Part shown: one piece after another, positions 24,041 to 32,638 of the stretch
Layout of the letters: each line of letters begins with the position of its first letter
How positions within the stretch are numbered: the first letter of the stretch is position 1
The notes under the pieces: generated by a model
The model's input: only the letters and a program-made list of their open reading frames with translations
What the model was told of the DNA's origin: nothing
Databases searched by the model: none
From: Terebella lapidaria
Taxonomy: Eukaryota; Annelida; Polychaeta; Terebellida; Terebellidae
Reading direction: 5' to 3'
Length of the DNA stretch: 64,000 nt
Assembly (NCBI GenBank): GCA_949152475.1
Contig: OX424555.1
Coordinates: 72,555,499 to 72,619,498 of the forward strand
Position numbers and translations under genes: made by a program

Positions 24041-27000
24041 TTACTCCGAGTCCGTATCCGACTCAGAGACCGTCGGTTCCGTCTCCGGAACACTACTCTG
24101 CCTCGGCGGCTCCGTCTGCCTCCAGGAATCCGCCATTCTCCGCTTCATCCATCTCGGATGCTTGACACCATTATACGGTTTCAGCAAATCGAAGTGAACC
24201 ACCTTCTGTCGAGTTTCACTCTCTGCAATCTCGTAGGTCACGTCGGTAAATCTGCTCAGCACTAGCTTTGGACCGCTCCACTTCCTCTGCAACTTGGGAG
24301 CTTTGCCCTTCTTCCGTGTTTTGACCGCCATCCACACTCGGTCTCCTGGCTGGAACTGATTGTCGACCTTCCTCCGGTCGTACAGCTTCTTCTGCCGTTC
24401 CATTTCTCTGCCAGATTTCGCTCGAACCGCCTTGTATACCGCTTCTAGTCGCTCCCGGAGCTGGCTGCCATACTCTGTTACTTCTGCTGTTGATTCTCCC
24501 GGCGGTCTGCCAATCAGTAACTCTACCGGAGTGTTGACTTCTCTGCCCAGCATCAGCAAGTTGGGACTCTGCCCGGTTGTCTCCTGCGGGGTACTCCGGT
24601 AAGCTGCCATCGCCAACGGTACTAGCTGATCCCAGTTGGTCTGCCGCTCACTTACGTACAGGCTCAGGATCTGCTGCAGCGTCCGGTTGAATCGCTCAAT
24701 GAAACCGTCCGACTGAGGTCGGAAAGTGGTTGTCCGTGTCTTGTGAATCCCCAGGATTCTGCAAACATTTCTCAGCAAGTCGGACTCGAAATTTCTGCCT
24801 TGGTCGGTGTGGATCTCCATCGGGATGCCGTACCGCGCTGCAAACTGGTTGACGAGTATGTCCGCAACCGTCACCGCTTCCTGATTCGGCATCGGGTAAG
24901 CCTCTACCCACTTGGTGAAGTAATCGCCGATTACTAAGATGTACCGGTTCCCCCGGGTGGATTTAGGTAACGGACCCATCACGTCCATTGCCACCCTCTC
25001 CATGGGCGCTCCAACCCGGTATTTCTGCATCGGAGATCGTTTCAAGTTCTGCATACTTCTTGACGCACATTCGTCACAGCTCAGCACCCACTGCTTTATG
25101 TCCCGCATCATAGCCGGCCAGAAATACCGCCTCCGAATGCTAGCCGCCATCCTTCTGCTTCCGAGGTGTCCTCCCGTCCGGCTCTGATGGGCCAGACGGA
25201 AAATCTCCTGTCTCAGCTCCTTCGGGGTTATTAACTGCATTCGGCTGGTTCCTTCTGCCGTTTTCCATTTCCGGTAGACTACTCCGTCGACTTTCAGCAA
25301 GGTCTTCCTCATCCCGTACAGCACTTTTTCCTCGCTGCTCATGCTGGAAAAGTCTGCACTGCCAGCTGTACCGCTCCTGTCGATCAGCGACGTCACCAGT
25401 GGGTACCAAGGTTCGGCTTGCTGCATTCTCCGCAACTCATCCGGTCGATATTTCTGCCCCAGCACAGTATCCTGGTCCGCATTTTCAGCCAGCCTAATCT
25501 GCTCTGCAACCGCATCCGCTTTTCCTGGAACTGCCTTCTCCGTCACTGCAACCGCAACCGGCTTCCGGGACGCTGCTTTCTCCGTCACCGCAACCACAAC
25601 CGGCTTCCGGGACACTGCTTTCTCCGTCACCGCAACCGCAACCGGCTTCCGGGACGCTGCTTTCTCCGTCACCGCAACGGCAACCGGCTTCCGGGACGCT
25701 GCTTTCTCCGTCACCGCAACCGCAACCGGCTTCCGGGACGCTGCTTTCTCCGTCACCGCAACCGCAACCGGCTTCCGGGACACTGCTTTCTCCGTCACCG
25801 CAACCGCAACCGGCTTCCGGGACGCTGCTTTCTCCGTCACCGCAACGGCAACCGGCTTCCGGGACGCTGCTTTCTCCGTCACCGCAACCGCAACCGGCTT
25901 CCGGGACGCTGCTTTCTCCGTCACCGCAACCGCAACCGGCTTCCGGGACGCTGCTTTCTCCGCTACTGCAACCGCCTTCCTTGGGACTGCTTCCTCCGTC
26001 AGTTCTGCTTCTCCGCCCGATCCCCTTGACCGCTTCCGGCGCCCCCCCTTCCTTGGCTTGGGCTGAGGAGTTTCTTCACTTCGTGTCTGCCGGATCCTTT
26101 CTCCGTAGTTCCAGGCGTCTATCTTGGCTTGTTTCCAGTCGATTTTTCCGCATTGGCTGCATGGGGATATGGACAAGGCATCCGCATTATTATGGATTCG
26201 CCCCGGACGATGTTCGATGTCGAAATGAAACTCACTCAGAAGCTCAATCCACCGGGCTACCTGCCCCTGGGGCTCCTTGAAATTCATAAGCCAGGTAAGA
26301 CTGCCATGATCCGTGCGAAGAAGGAAGTGTCGTCCCAGCAAGTACTGCTTATTCTTCTGTACCGCAAACACAACCGCCAGGAGCTCCTTCCGGGTGACAC
26401 AGTATCTCCGTTCTTCTTTGGTTAGGCTGCGGCTCAAGTAGGTTATCACCCGCTCCTGGTTGCCCTGCTTCTGTGACAGTACTGCTCCCAGCCCGGTGTC
26501 ACTGGCGTCCGTGTCCAGGATATATCGGCCTTGCTCCCTTGGGTACCCGAGTATCGGTGCCGATACTAGGCGGTTCTTCAGCTCTGCAAATGCCTGCTCT
26601 TGCTCCGTCTGCCACCGGAACGGCACCCCTTTTTCCGTCAAGTGATTCAGCGGCGCTGCAATCTCGGAGAACTTCGGCACGAACTTCCGGTAATAGGAGC
26701 AAAGTCCCAGAAAACTGCGCAGCTCCGTCAGGTTGGTGGGTGTCCGCCACTTCCGTACTGCCTCCGTTTTTGCCGGGTCGGTGCGGATACCGTCTCTGCC
26801 AACTATGTGACCTAGGAAAGACACCTCCGGCTGGAAGAACTTGCATTTTGACGGTTTGACTTTTAGGTCTGCCTCTCTCAGCTTGCTGAACACCTCCTGA
26901 AGATCACGGATGTGATCCTCCAGGGTCTTGCTGTAGACTATGATGTCGTCCAGATATATGAGGCAGGTCTTCCAGGACAAACCGCCTAGCACCTTCTCCA

Positions 27001-27364
27001 TCAACCGCTCGAACGTACCCGGAGCATTGCACAAGCCGAAACTCATCACTTTGAACTGGTAAAGGCCGCCAGGAACACAGAAGGCCGACTTTTTCCGGGC
27101 GTCTTCATCCATCCCGACCTGCCAGTATCCACTGGTCAGGTCGAGAGTGGAGAACCATTTGGCGTCTGCACAGGCTGCTATGGTGTCGTCTATTCTCGGC
27201 AACGGATAAGCATCTTTCTCCGTGACTGCATTTAACCGCCGGTAATCGACGCAGAACCGGGTGGTCCCATCCTTTTTCTTCACGAGGACAATCGGGGAAG
27301 CCCACGGACTGCTACTTTCTTCAATGACGTTCTTGTCTTTCATCTCCTGAATCAGACTGCTCAC
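24041..27364 (-). CDS. pol: Gypsy pol: reverse transcriptase, RNase H and integrase
   Basis: About 1107 residues. RT: STLDLTSGYWQ near 72-82 and the catalytic YLDD at 137-140. RNase H: DTDASDTGLGA from 284, RKELLAV near 325, RTDHGSL near 351 and the closing NNADALS near 392. A linker at about 461-612 consists of 14-residue repeats. Integrase: HHCC zinc finger with H725, H733, C763 and C766; DDE residues near D794 (AMDVMG), D854 (HTDQGRNFE) and E890 (GFIERFNRT); then a GPY/F-like module (KLQRKWSGPK). No chromodomain was seen. The first codon is GTG, not a real start: the frame is open to the stop at 27407-27409 and should be reached from the protease frame, but a frameshift separates them. All catalytic motifs are intact, so RT and integrase decayed only by that break. 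They would act in cytoplasmic reverse transcription and nuclear integration. Confidence 0.95.
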   Translation of the reverse strand: MSSLIQEMKDKNVIEESSSPWASPIVLVKKKDGTTRFCVDYRRLNAVTEKDAYPLPRIDDTIAACADAKWFSTLDLTSGYWQVGMDEDARKKSAFCVPGGLYQFKVMSFGLCNAPGTFERLMEKVLGGLSWKTCLIYLDDIIVYSKTLEDHIRDLQEVFSKLREADLKVKPSKCKFFQPEVSFLGHIVGRDGIRTDPAKTEAVRKWRTPTNLTELRSFLGLCSYYRKFVPKFSEIAAPLNHLTEKGVPFRWQTEQEQAFAELKNRLVSAPILGYPREQGRYILDTDASDTGLGAVLSQKQGNQERVITYLSRSLTKEERRYCVTRKELLAVVFAVQKNKQYLLGRHFLLRTDHGSLTWLMNFKEPQGQVARWIELLSEFHFDIEHRPGRIHNNADALSISPCSQCGKIDWKQAKIDAWNYGERIRQTRSEETPQPKPRKGGRRKRSRGSGGEAELTEEAVPRKAVAVAEKAASRKPVAVAVTEKAASRKPVAVAVTEKAASRKPVAVAVTEKAASRKPVAVAVTEKAVSRKPVAVAVTEKAASRKPVAVAVTEKAASRKPVAVAVTEKAASRKPVAVAVTEKAVSRKPVVVAVTEKAASRKPVAVAVTEKAVPGKADAVAEQIRLAENADQDTVLGQKYRPDELRRMQQAEPWYPLVTSLIDRSGTAGSADFSSMSSEEKVLYGMRKTLLKVDGVVYRKWKTAEGTSRMQLITPKELRQEIFRLAHQSRTGGHLGSRRMAASIRRRYFWPAMMRDIKQWVLSCDECASRSMQNLKRSPMQKYRVGAPMERVAMDVMGPLPKSTRGNRYILVIGDYFTKWVEAYPMPNQEAVTVADILVNQFAARYGIPMEIHTDQGRNFESDLLRNVCRILGIHKTRTTTFRPQSDGFIERFNRTLQQILSLYVSERQTNWDQLVPLAMAAYRSTPQETTGQSPNLLMLGREVNTPVELLIGRPPGESTAEVTEYGSQLRERLEAVYKAVRAKSGREMERQKKLYDRRKVDNQFQPGDRVWMAVKTRKKGKAPKLQRKWSGPKLVLSRFTDVTYEIAESETRQKVVHFDLLKPYNGVKHPRWMKRRMADSWRQTEPPRQSSVPETEPTVSESDTDSE
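25530..25980 (-). repeat. In-frame 42-bp coding minisatellite inside pol
   Basis: About eleven tandem 42-bp units encode a 14-residue motif of the form AVAVTEKAASRKPV between RNase H and integrase. Units differ by single substitutions (AAS/AVS, VVV/VAV) and keep frame, as a 42-bp period requires. The first and last units are degenerate. Confidence 0.95.
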
Positions 27365-28338
27365 CAGCTCTCTCTTTTGTCTGGCGGAATTCGTCTGGTT
27401 GGCTGCTTAATCGGCCGGTGACTGCCCGTGTTTATCTGATGTTGTACCTCGTTGGTCTGCCCCAGTTCTCCGGCATCATTACTGAAGGTCGGCTTATTCC
27501 GAAATAGGAGGTCGGTTACTCTCTCGCGGAAATGACTCGGCACTGCATCCTGGGTCTGCTCTGCTAACTGCCGCAGCTTCTCGTACCCGCTCCAATTCCG
27601 CCCGGCCTCCGACTCCGTGGAAATCTGCACCTTCCTGCTCCGCTCCGCCAACGGCACAACACTACAACCGGCTGCTAAGGTGGTCATCGTCGCCAACTGC
27701 GCTCCTTTCTTGATGATTACCGGCTCTGCCATCACGTTGATCACTCGAACCGGGACTGTTCCTTGCTTTATCCGGGATAAAGTTCTCCCGATCAGCCAAG
27801 GTCTTTTCTCAGTAGGCTCCTGCGGCATTTCTAGTACTCCTTCTGCTTCACGGACACTCTCTGCTTGTCCTATAATCAGCTGTTCCGTTTCCGGCGGAAT
27901 TTGGTAATCTGCTACAGCGTTGATCGGAAACGGCTCCCTGGTCTGCTCGAACATGGTGAGGAACACCTCCTGGCTGCCCATCTGCATGGTCATTCGGTCG
28001 AAATTTATGCCGGATATCCGGGAACGGATGAAATCCATTCCCAGTATTCCTTCGTCTTCACAGTCTGCAATCTCGAATGTCACGGTCTCAGCTACTCCTG
28101 CGATGTTGAGTGGGAGTTCTTTCCGGCCATGTGTCCGTATGTTACTTCCGTCAACCATTGAAAGACGAATCGGCGACCGCTTCAGCTTCATTCCGGGTTT
28201 CCGGATCCGTTCCCAGGTTTGTAGGTTGAGCATTGTGACAGTGCTGCCGGTGTCGATTATCAGCGTTACTGGCTCTCCGCATACTCTGGCTGTCACACAC
28301 ATGCCCACCTCGCCCCTGGGACCGGGTCCGTGAACCAC
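27361..28338 (-). CDS. pro: Gypsy pol N-terminal part: aspartic protease
   Basis: About 325 residues in the -1 frame relative to gag. The active-site motif IIDTGSTVTML lies near residues 27-37, and the ILGMDFI element of retropepsins near residue 97. The C-terminal third includes the usual connector leading to RT (INTGSHRPIKQPTRR). The listed first codon is GTG; the frame is open further upstream, through the gag glutamine-rich region, as expected for synthesis by frameshifting from gag. It ends prematurely at TGA (27361-27363), just past a (GA)n run, where family members continue directly into the RT domain. The protease itself looks intact. Confidence 0.9.
   Translation of the reverse strand: MVHGPGPRGEVGMCVTARVCGEPVTLIIDTGSTVTMLNLQTWERIRKPGMKLKRSPIRLSMVDGSNIRTHGRKELPLNIAGVAETVTFEIADCEDEGILGMDFIRSRISGINFDRMTMQMGSQEVFLTMFEQTREPFPINAVADYQIPPETEQLIIGQAESVREAEGVLEMPQEPTEKRPWLIGRTLSRIKQGTVPVRVINVMAEPVIIKKGAQLATMTTLAAGCSVVPLAERSRKVQISTESEAGRNWSGYEKLRQLAEQTQDAVPSHFRERVTDLLFRNKPTFSNDAGELGQTNEVQHQINTGSHRPIKQPTRRIPPDKRESW
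27368..27375 (-). other. Frameshift site in pol at a dinucleotide run
   Basis: On the coding strand the sequence is a short AG/GA run. Upstream of it the protease frame carries the conserved connector; downstream the RT frame carries the conserved start of RT. The two frames differ as if one GA unit had been gained. Replication slippage is the simplest explanation; an assembly error is possible. Protease-RT junctions are not normally sites of programmed frameshifting. Confidence 0.75.
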
Positions 28339-28400
28339 CTGCCGGTTATGGGGGTGTCCTCTCTTCCGGGTCCCGGATTTCCCCTTTTCCGCGACCCGCT

Positions 28401-29681
28401 CTAGTTTTCCGGCTGCTGCTGCTGCTGTCGTGGCTGCTGCAGTTGTTGCTGCTGCTGCTGCTGCGGCTGCTGCTGCTGTTGTCGCGGCGACTGCTGTTGT
28501 TGTGGTTGACGCCGCTGCTGCTGCTGCTTCGGCTGCCTACAGTCTCGGGCAAAATGCCCTTTCCGGCCACAGTTGAAGCATTCTAAATCCGTTCGGGAAC
28601 TGCGCTGCTGCTGCTGCCGGCTAACCGCTTCCTTGACCTGAGTCATCAGATCCGCCAACTGCTGCTGAGTCTGCTCGGCTTGCTTCCGCAATTCGTTCAC
28701 CTGCTGGCTCCACTCCGGCTCCGTGTTCAGCTGCCTCGTCCGGTGTCGCTCCGCTGGTCTGCTGTTGTCCGTTTTCATGATGCTCTCATACTCGGTAGCG
28801 AAAGCCAGGGCCTGCGACAGCGTTTCCGGGTGGCTTTTCAATACCGACAACCGCATATCCCGGTTAGTCAGGCTGTTGCAGAAATGCATCTTCATGAGCA
28901 CTTCTGTTGTTGCCGGATCTGCTTTTGGGTAAGCTAGCCGCGTCTTGCTCCGTATGTCTCTGGCCAGCTCGGACAGCTCCTCCTCCGGCTGCAATTTCCG
29001 TGTCTGCAATTCCGCCTGGAAAACAAATGTTTTCTCCCCCGGACAAAACTGCTGTTTTAATGCCGCCACAACCGTATCAAAGCTGCGTCTCTGCTCCGCG
29101 GACAGATCCAGTAGTATGCTGCGGGCGTTACCCCTCAAACTGACACATAAGTTCAGCGCCTGTTCCTCTGCTGTCCAACGGTAGTACCGAGCGTATTCAA
29201 GGAGGTGAGCCTCATACTCCGGCCACGGATCAGTTCCGTCGTATGTCATTAATCTGGCTACTCCTGCCCTTGGTGCTGGTTGTTGTACTGCTTCTGCCTG
29301 CTGCTGCTTTCCAGTTACTGCCAGGTGTTGCTGAAACACCTCCATTTGGGTCGCCAATAATCTGGTCAGGTTGTCGACTAAATTCTCTCCGCCTTCCGGG
29401 TCCGCATCCGGTTCCCGATCGCCAGCCTGGTCCGGAAAGTTAATTTCCGCCTCTGCTAACTGCTCTGCAGGCTGTACTCCTTGAGGAACCCGAAGGGGCT
29501 CTTCTGCAACTGCTTTCTGCATTTCCGGCTGCAACACCTTTCGCTCGGCAGGACGAACTGCTTCCTTTTCCGCAACCGGCATCTGCAACGGCTCAGCTCC
29601 TACTGCTCCTACAGGCTGCTCCGTGTCCGACACGGCTGCCTTCAGCTGCTGTTCCGCCAATTTGCCCCGTCTAGTAGTCAT
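28401..29681 (-). CDS. gag: Gypsy gag polyprotein with CCHC zinc knuckle
   Basis: 426 residues from a true ATG only 11 bases past the primer binding site, with no competing upstream ATG in that interval. The N-terminal 140 residues are charged. A retrotransposon-gag core follows (MTYDGTDPWPEYEAHLLEYA, then QALNLCVSLRGNARSILLDL and FVFQAELQTRKLQ). A single knuckle CFNCGRKGHFARDC lies near 368-381, and the tail is almost pure glutamine. The knuckle binds element RNA during particle assembly. The stop TAG is at 28401-28403. The pol frame overlaps in -1, so Gag-Pol needs frameshifting. The poly-Gln tail is CAG-rich and could vary in length between copies. Confidence 0.93.
   Translation of the reverse strand: MTTRRGKLAEQQLKAAVSDTEQPVGAVGAEPLQMPVAEKEAVRPAERKVLQPEMQKAVAEEPLRVPQGVQPAEQLAEAEINFPDQAGDREPDADPEGGENLVDNLTRLLATQMEVFQQHLAVTGKQQQAEAVQQPAPRAGVARLMTYDGTDPWPEYEAHLLEYARYYRWTAEEQALNLCVSLRGNARSILLDLSAEQRRSFDTVVAALKQQFCPGEKTFVFQAELQTRKLQPEEELSELARDIRSKTRLAYPKADPATTEVLMKMHFCNSLTNRDMRLSVLKSHPETLSQALAFATEYESIMKTDNSRPAERHRTRQLNTEPEWSQQVNELRKQAEQTQQQLADLMTQVKEAVSRQQQQRSSRTDLECFNCGRKGHFARDCRQPKQQQQRRQPQQQQSPRQQQQQPQQQQQQQLQQPRQQQQQPEN
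28404..28410 (-). other. Candidate -1 frameshift heptamer between gag and pol
   Basis: GGAAAAC sits directly before the gag stop, and the protease frame is -1 to gag. It is only a partial fit to the X XXY YYZ slippery rule: the A-site AAC to AAA shift is good, the P-site shift is poor. Frameshifting could occur elsewhere in the overlap. Confidence 0.4.
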
Positions 29682-29692
29682 ACTGCAGATGA

Positions 29693-29709
29693 TCCCACCG
29701 CTGCCACCA
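29693..29709 (-). other. Primer binding site, complementary to tRNA-Leu
   Basis: Six bases inside the 5' LTR the minus strand reads TGGTGGCAGCGGTGGGA. This is an exact 17-base complement of the 3' end, with CCA, of animal tRNA-Leu of the AAG type as I know it (ending CCCACCGCTGCCA then CCA). The match is strong support for tRNA-Leu priming. Confidence 0.85.
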
Positions 29710-29715
29710 AAAAGT

Positions 29716-31103
29716 TGTAACGGGTTTGCACCCTTCTGTGACGTCTTGATAAACCGGTTTTCTTGGGAGGTGGGTGAGTTGTTGTTTAACCGGAGCTGAA
29801 ACGGTAAAACTCCGGGAAACTGCTACTACTGTACGGTTGAACTCCGGCTAGAAGTCTCTAAGGTTGGTAGCGTGGTCTGGAATGGACCTCTTAACCGTTG
29901 CCCGACTGCTAATCTGCAACTGCACCTGTAAAGTAAGGATCCGGAGGCGTTTCCGTCTCCGGGTACTGCAACTGCTCCGTCGGGAAACCGCTTTACTGCA
30001 ACAGCTCCGTCGTTTTCCGTCTTACTGCAAACTGCGACTGCGCCTGGAATAAAGAATCCGGGAACGTTGCCGTTTCCGAATACTGCAACCGCTCTGCCAG
30101 GTTCCGCCGCACTGCAATCTGCTCCGGTTGGCTCCGCCTCACTGCAACCTGGTACCGCACCTGAAATGGAGTATCTCGGAAGTGTTCCCACTCCCGGTTA
30201 CCGCAACCGCTCCGTCAGGTACTGCCTCTGCAACTCCGTCGTCCGGTACCGCCTCTGCAACTGCTTCGTCGTTCCCGTCTCTGCAACTGCTCCGTCCGAT
30301 ACCGCCTCCGTAGTTGCTCCGTTGAATTCCACCTCCGTCTCCGTCTCCGTCTCCTTCCTCGGTGATCTGGGTTCTTGGATCACCCTAAGACGTCGTTACA
30401 ACTTGGTCTTAACCGACTGTAGTCTTATCTCCCTTTACTCCGTATAACCGTCTTTTCCGGGAAACTAACTTTATTATAACTTCCAGTTCCCTAACGAACA
30501 CGGAAAAACAACTCGGTTGAAGTTTTCATGTTTATTTTCCAAGTTCACAGTCGGAAGACTTAACTGCTATCATCTGGATGACTCTATCCGGAACAAGGGA
30601 GTACTCTGCTATGGGAGAAGGGGTCTGCACAGGTCGACGTCAGGACACCAACTCCGCCGTCCGCTGTGAAGCGGGGGCTTTTATAGACCTGAGACTCACG
30701 TCACGTGACCAACCTATTGTGACGTCATAGTCCGCCAAAACACTGATATTTTCTGGATTTCTAAAAACACTCTAGAACCAATCAGTGGCTGACACGTCAC
30801 CTTTTAAACCGAAAACGAGGCTGATCACATGACCTTCCGGAAATAACGTCATTACGTTTTTGTACTCCATTGTTCCGGCTCCGTGTCCGGTTCCGTCTCC
30901 GGTTCCGGCTCCGTCTCCGGCTTTACCGACATCATAAATTACTAAGTTCCGAGACGGAAAACCTTTAAAACATTAACAATACGGAACCGTATGAACCTTT
31001 AAACACATATACACCCTAATAAACGGTTATTTAACCATAATATCACAAAACACTAACAGAATTACCTAGGGGAAACCTTTGGGTACGCCCCAAAACCGTT
31101 ACA
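29716..31103 (-). repeat. 5' LTR of the Gypsy element (1388 bp)
   Basis: It starts TGTAACGG and ends CCGTTACA, a perfect 8-bp terminal inversion. The part upstream of the TATA box (U3) is about 0.42 kb. R plus U5 downstream is about 0.93 kb, which is long. AATAAA signals on the coding strand lie near 30531 and 30471. Confidence 0.95.
30678..30728 (-). promoter_or_regulatory. LTR promoter: TATA box with E-box and CRE-like motifs
   Basis: On the coding strand TATAAAAG (30678-30685) is preceded by CACGTG (about 30702) and the palindrome TGACGTCA (about 30719-30726). These are classical core-promoter and bHLH/bZIP-type sites, so transcription should start about 30 bp below 30678. Binding is inferred from motif only. 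Confidence 0.65.
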
Positions 31104-31269
31104 ATATAATGAGGATTGAATAAATCATATACACATGAACAAAATTCTCATACATGTATCATTGGAATTTGAGGTATGTCACGAATACAAACAATAATGC
31201 ATTTCATCTTTATAAACCAAACATTTCAGTAATTAAACATTGCTGAATAATAGAAATGTGCATAGTTAC

Positions 31270-31352
31270 CAGTGAACCATCTCAGTGTGGCTCCATCCTT
31301 CCACTTGTGCCGGATCTTCCTGCCAACGTAGGGCGGTGTGCTGGATGAAGAT
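31270..31352 (-). CDS. Exon 3: N-terminal half of the Spindlin/Tudor-like domain
   Basis: An 83-bp exon. The acceptor is GACAATATTGCAG (ending 31353) and the donor CACTG followed by GTAACT (from 31269). The first base completes a Gly codon begun in exon 2, 27 codons follow, and one base starts the Gly codon finished in exon 4. It encodes a Ser run, then PPYVGRKIRHKWKDGATLRW. No other frame is open across it. Both junction phases agree exactly with the neighbouring exons, which is the main support for the model. Confidence 0.75.
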
Positions 31353-31809
31353 CTGCAATATTGTCAATATTCACTATTGTCAGTTTGAGGATAACTGACA
31401 GCTTAACTATTAATGACACTACTGGATATGTCGTTGACAATTCCATATTATATTACTGGAGGCTTTACACACAAGTAGATATGACCGGAACTCCAGTTTC
31501 ATGTAACAAACTAGACTATTCGGTCGGCAACGACCATTTGGCTGTATCCCCCTGTGGCCTTATCATCCCTGTTGCCCAATTATGTTAATTCAAGTAAAAT
31601 ATCATTCTGCCAGAGCAGTGTGTTTCATCGATATCAGTTTTGCAGACCTGAACTATTTCTATTCCATGCAGTGACACACATAACAACTAAAATATTCATG
31701 AACATACGACTTCTTACCAAATACATGTACTCCCCAGAAGCTGCTGACAGGAATGGATTACGAAACCTTGCTACATGTAAATGGCCCAACATTATGGCTA
31801 CAGCCATGA

Positions 31810-31935
31810 AATCTCTACTGAACAAAATGTTTACCTTGTTGAGCCCAATAACAAATAATTGTTGTTTGAACTATTATTACTGTTGTGATCAATAATAGAC
31901 TTAACTGGTAATAGTGAAGTAAAGTTAACATTTAT
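31810..31935 (-). repeat. Inverted fragment of the 112-bp module family
   Basis: 'ttgttgagcccaataac' and 'gtgatcaataatagactta' are the reverse of the modules at 7070-7335 and 46380-46760. It lies within the intron between exons 2 and 3. Confidence 0.65.
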
Positions 31936-31980
31936 TAAGCGATCCTTTATAGAACGTAGTTCTAAGCGCTGTACACTTTA
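31921..31980 (-). mobile_element. 3'-tail-like fragment of a CR1/L2-type LINE or SINE
   Basis: On the minus strand 'gtgtacagcgct' is followed by 'taataaatg'. This resembles the 3' end of the LINE at 40712-42721 (GTGTACAGCGCC .. GGCGCTATATAAATG). It is only about 60 bp long. Confidence 0.45.
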
Positions 31981-32091
31981 CCCCAGTCTAGAATGACTAC
32001 ACAGGTGCCACAATACAAATCCATAGTATCCGCCGAACTTCACTCGGGGAATACAATGAACACTTCAGCACAATATTACACAAAAACTAAC

Positions 32092-32510
32092 CCTGTGGGG
32101 ACTGGCACTTGGCTACAAGTGGAAGGGAGGGACTTCCTGGAGAGGTCCAGACAGGCTGCTGTCTGGCCGCTGTCGCTGGGCCCTGGCTGCGGCGAAGAGG
32201 GACCTGGCAGTGGGGTGGGGTCCCTGCTCCCTGCTGCTCCTTTGGCCCGCAGCTGTGGAGCTCTACCCACTGGTGTGGGCTGGGAACTGCTGGTAGGGTC
32301 CTGGACCTCAGCCTGAACATAACGTGGCTTCGGTCCACTACCAGCGTCGTCCCTGTCCTGGTGACAGCTCGAATGCTGTGATGGCGGCGAGAGAAGCAGC
32401 TGTTTCCTCTTGACGTGGCGAGGAGGTTGTCGTCGTGCTACTTCCTCGCGACACTTGCCCGTCCTGGCTGCAACAGGCCTTCTCCGGTGGCTCACAGGAA
32501 GGTCTGGGAG
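32092..32510 (-). CDS. Exon 2: Pro/Ser-rich linker of the Mutator/YqaJ protein
   Basis: 419 bp between the strong acceptor TTTTTCTATTTCATTGTAG (ending 32511) and the donor CACAGG|GTTAGT (intron from 32091). It reads in phase with exon 1 (phase 0) and leaves two bases for exon 3. About 139 codons open with LPDLPVSHRRRPVAARTGK, a basic stretch, and continue as a low-complexity Pro/Ser/Gln-rich segment with no domain I recognise. If unspliced, the frame ends at a TAA 16 bases past the donor. The linker separates the nuclease from the Tudor-like domain. Confidence 0.7.
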
Positions 32511-32638
32511 CTACAATGAAATAGAAAAAATGATATTATTGACAATGCAAATACATATAGCCATAGATGTTTGTTATTACTATTGAAAATAACTATATAA
32601 TCACAAAAGTAATGAACAGAGAGCCTAGAAATACACAC

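Larger units (their letters stand above)
20349..31103 (-). mobile_element. Ty3/Gypsy LTR retrotransposon, 10,755 bp, recently inserted
   Basis: Both LTRs start TGTAACGG and end CCGTT(A/G)CA, with the 4-bp target duplication ATAT at 20345-20348 and 31104-31107. Transcription order on the minus strand is 5' LTR (29716-31103), tRNA-Leu primer site, gag, protease, RT-RNase H, a 42-bp coding minisatellite, integrase, ORF3, polypurine tract and 3' LTR (20349-21730). The PR-RT-RH-IN order is that of Metaviridae (Ty3/Gypsy). By eye the LTRs differ at two bases and one 6-bp indel, so the insertion is young, yet pol is frameshifted at 27368-27375. The element is visibly richer in GC than its AT-rich surroundings. 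It lies in an intron of the Mutator/YqaJ gene in the sense orientation. Confidence 0.95.

Noticed and set aside
23806..24265. Three overlapping plus-strand frames of about 118 codons
   Set aside because: They are antisense to the GC-rich pol 3' end and spacer; no protein features.
25341..26066. 241- and 203-codon plus-strand frames
   Set aside because: They are antisense to the 42-bp coding minisatellite of pol, which keeps all frames open.
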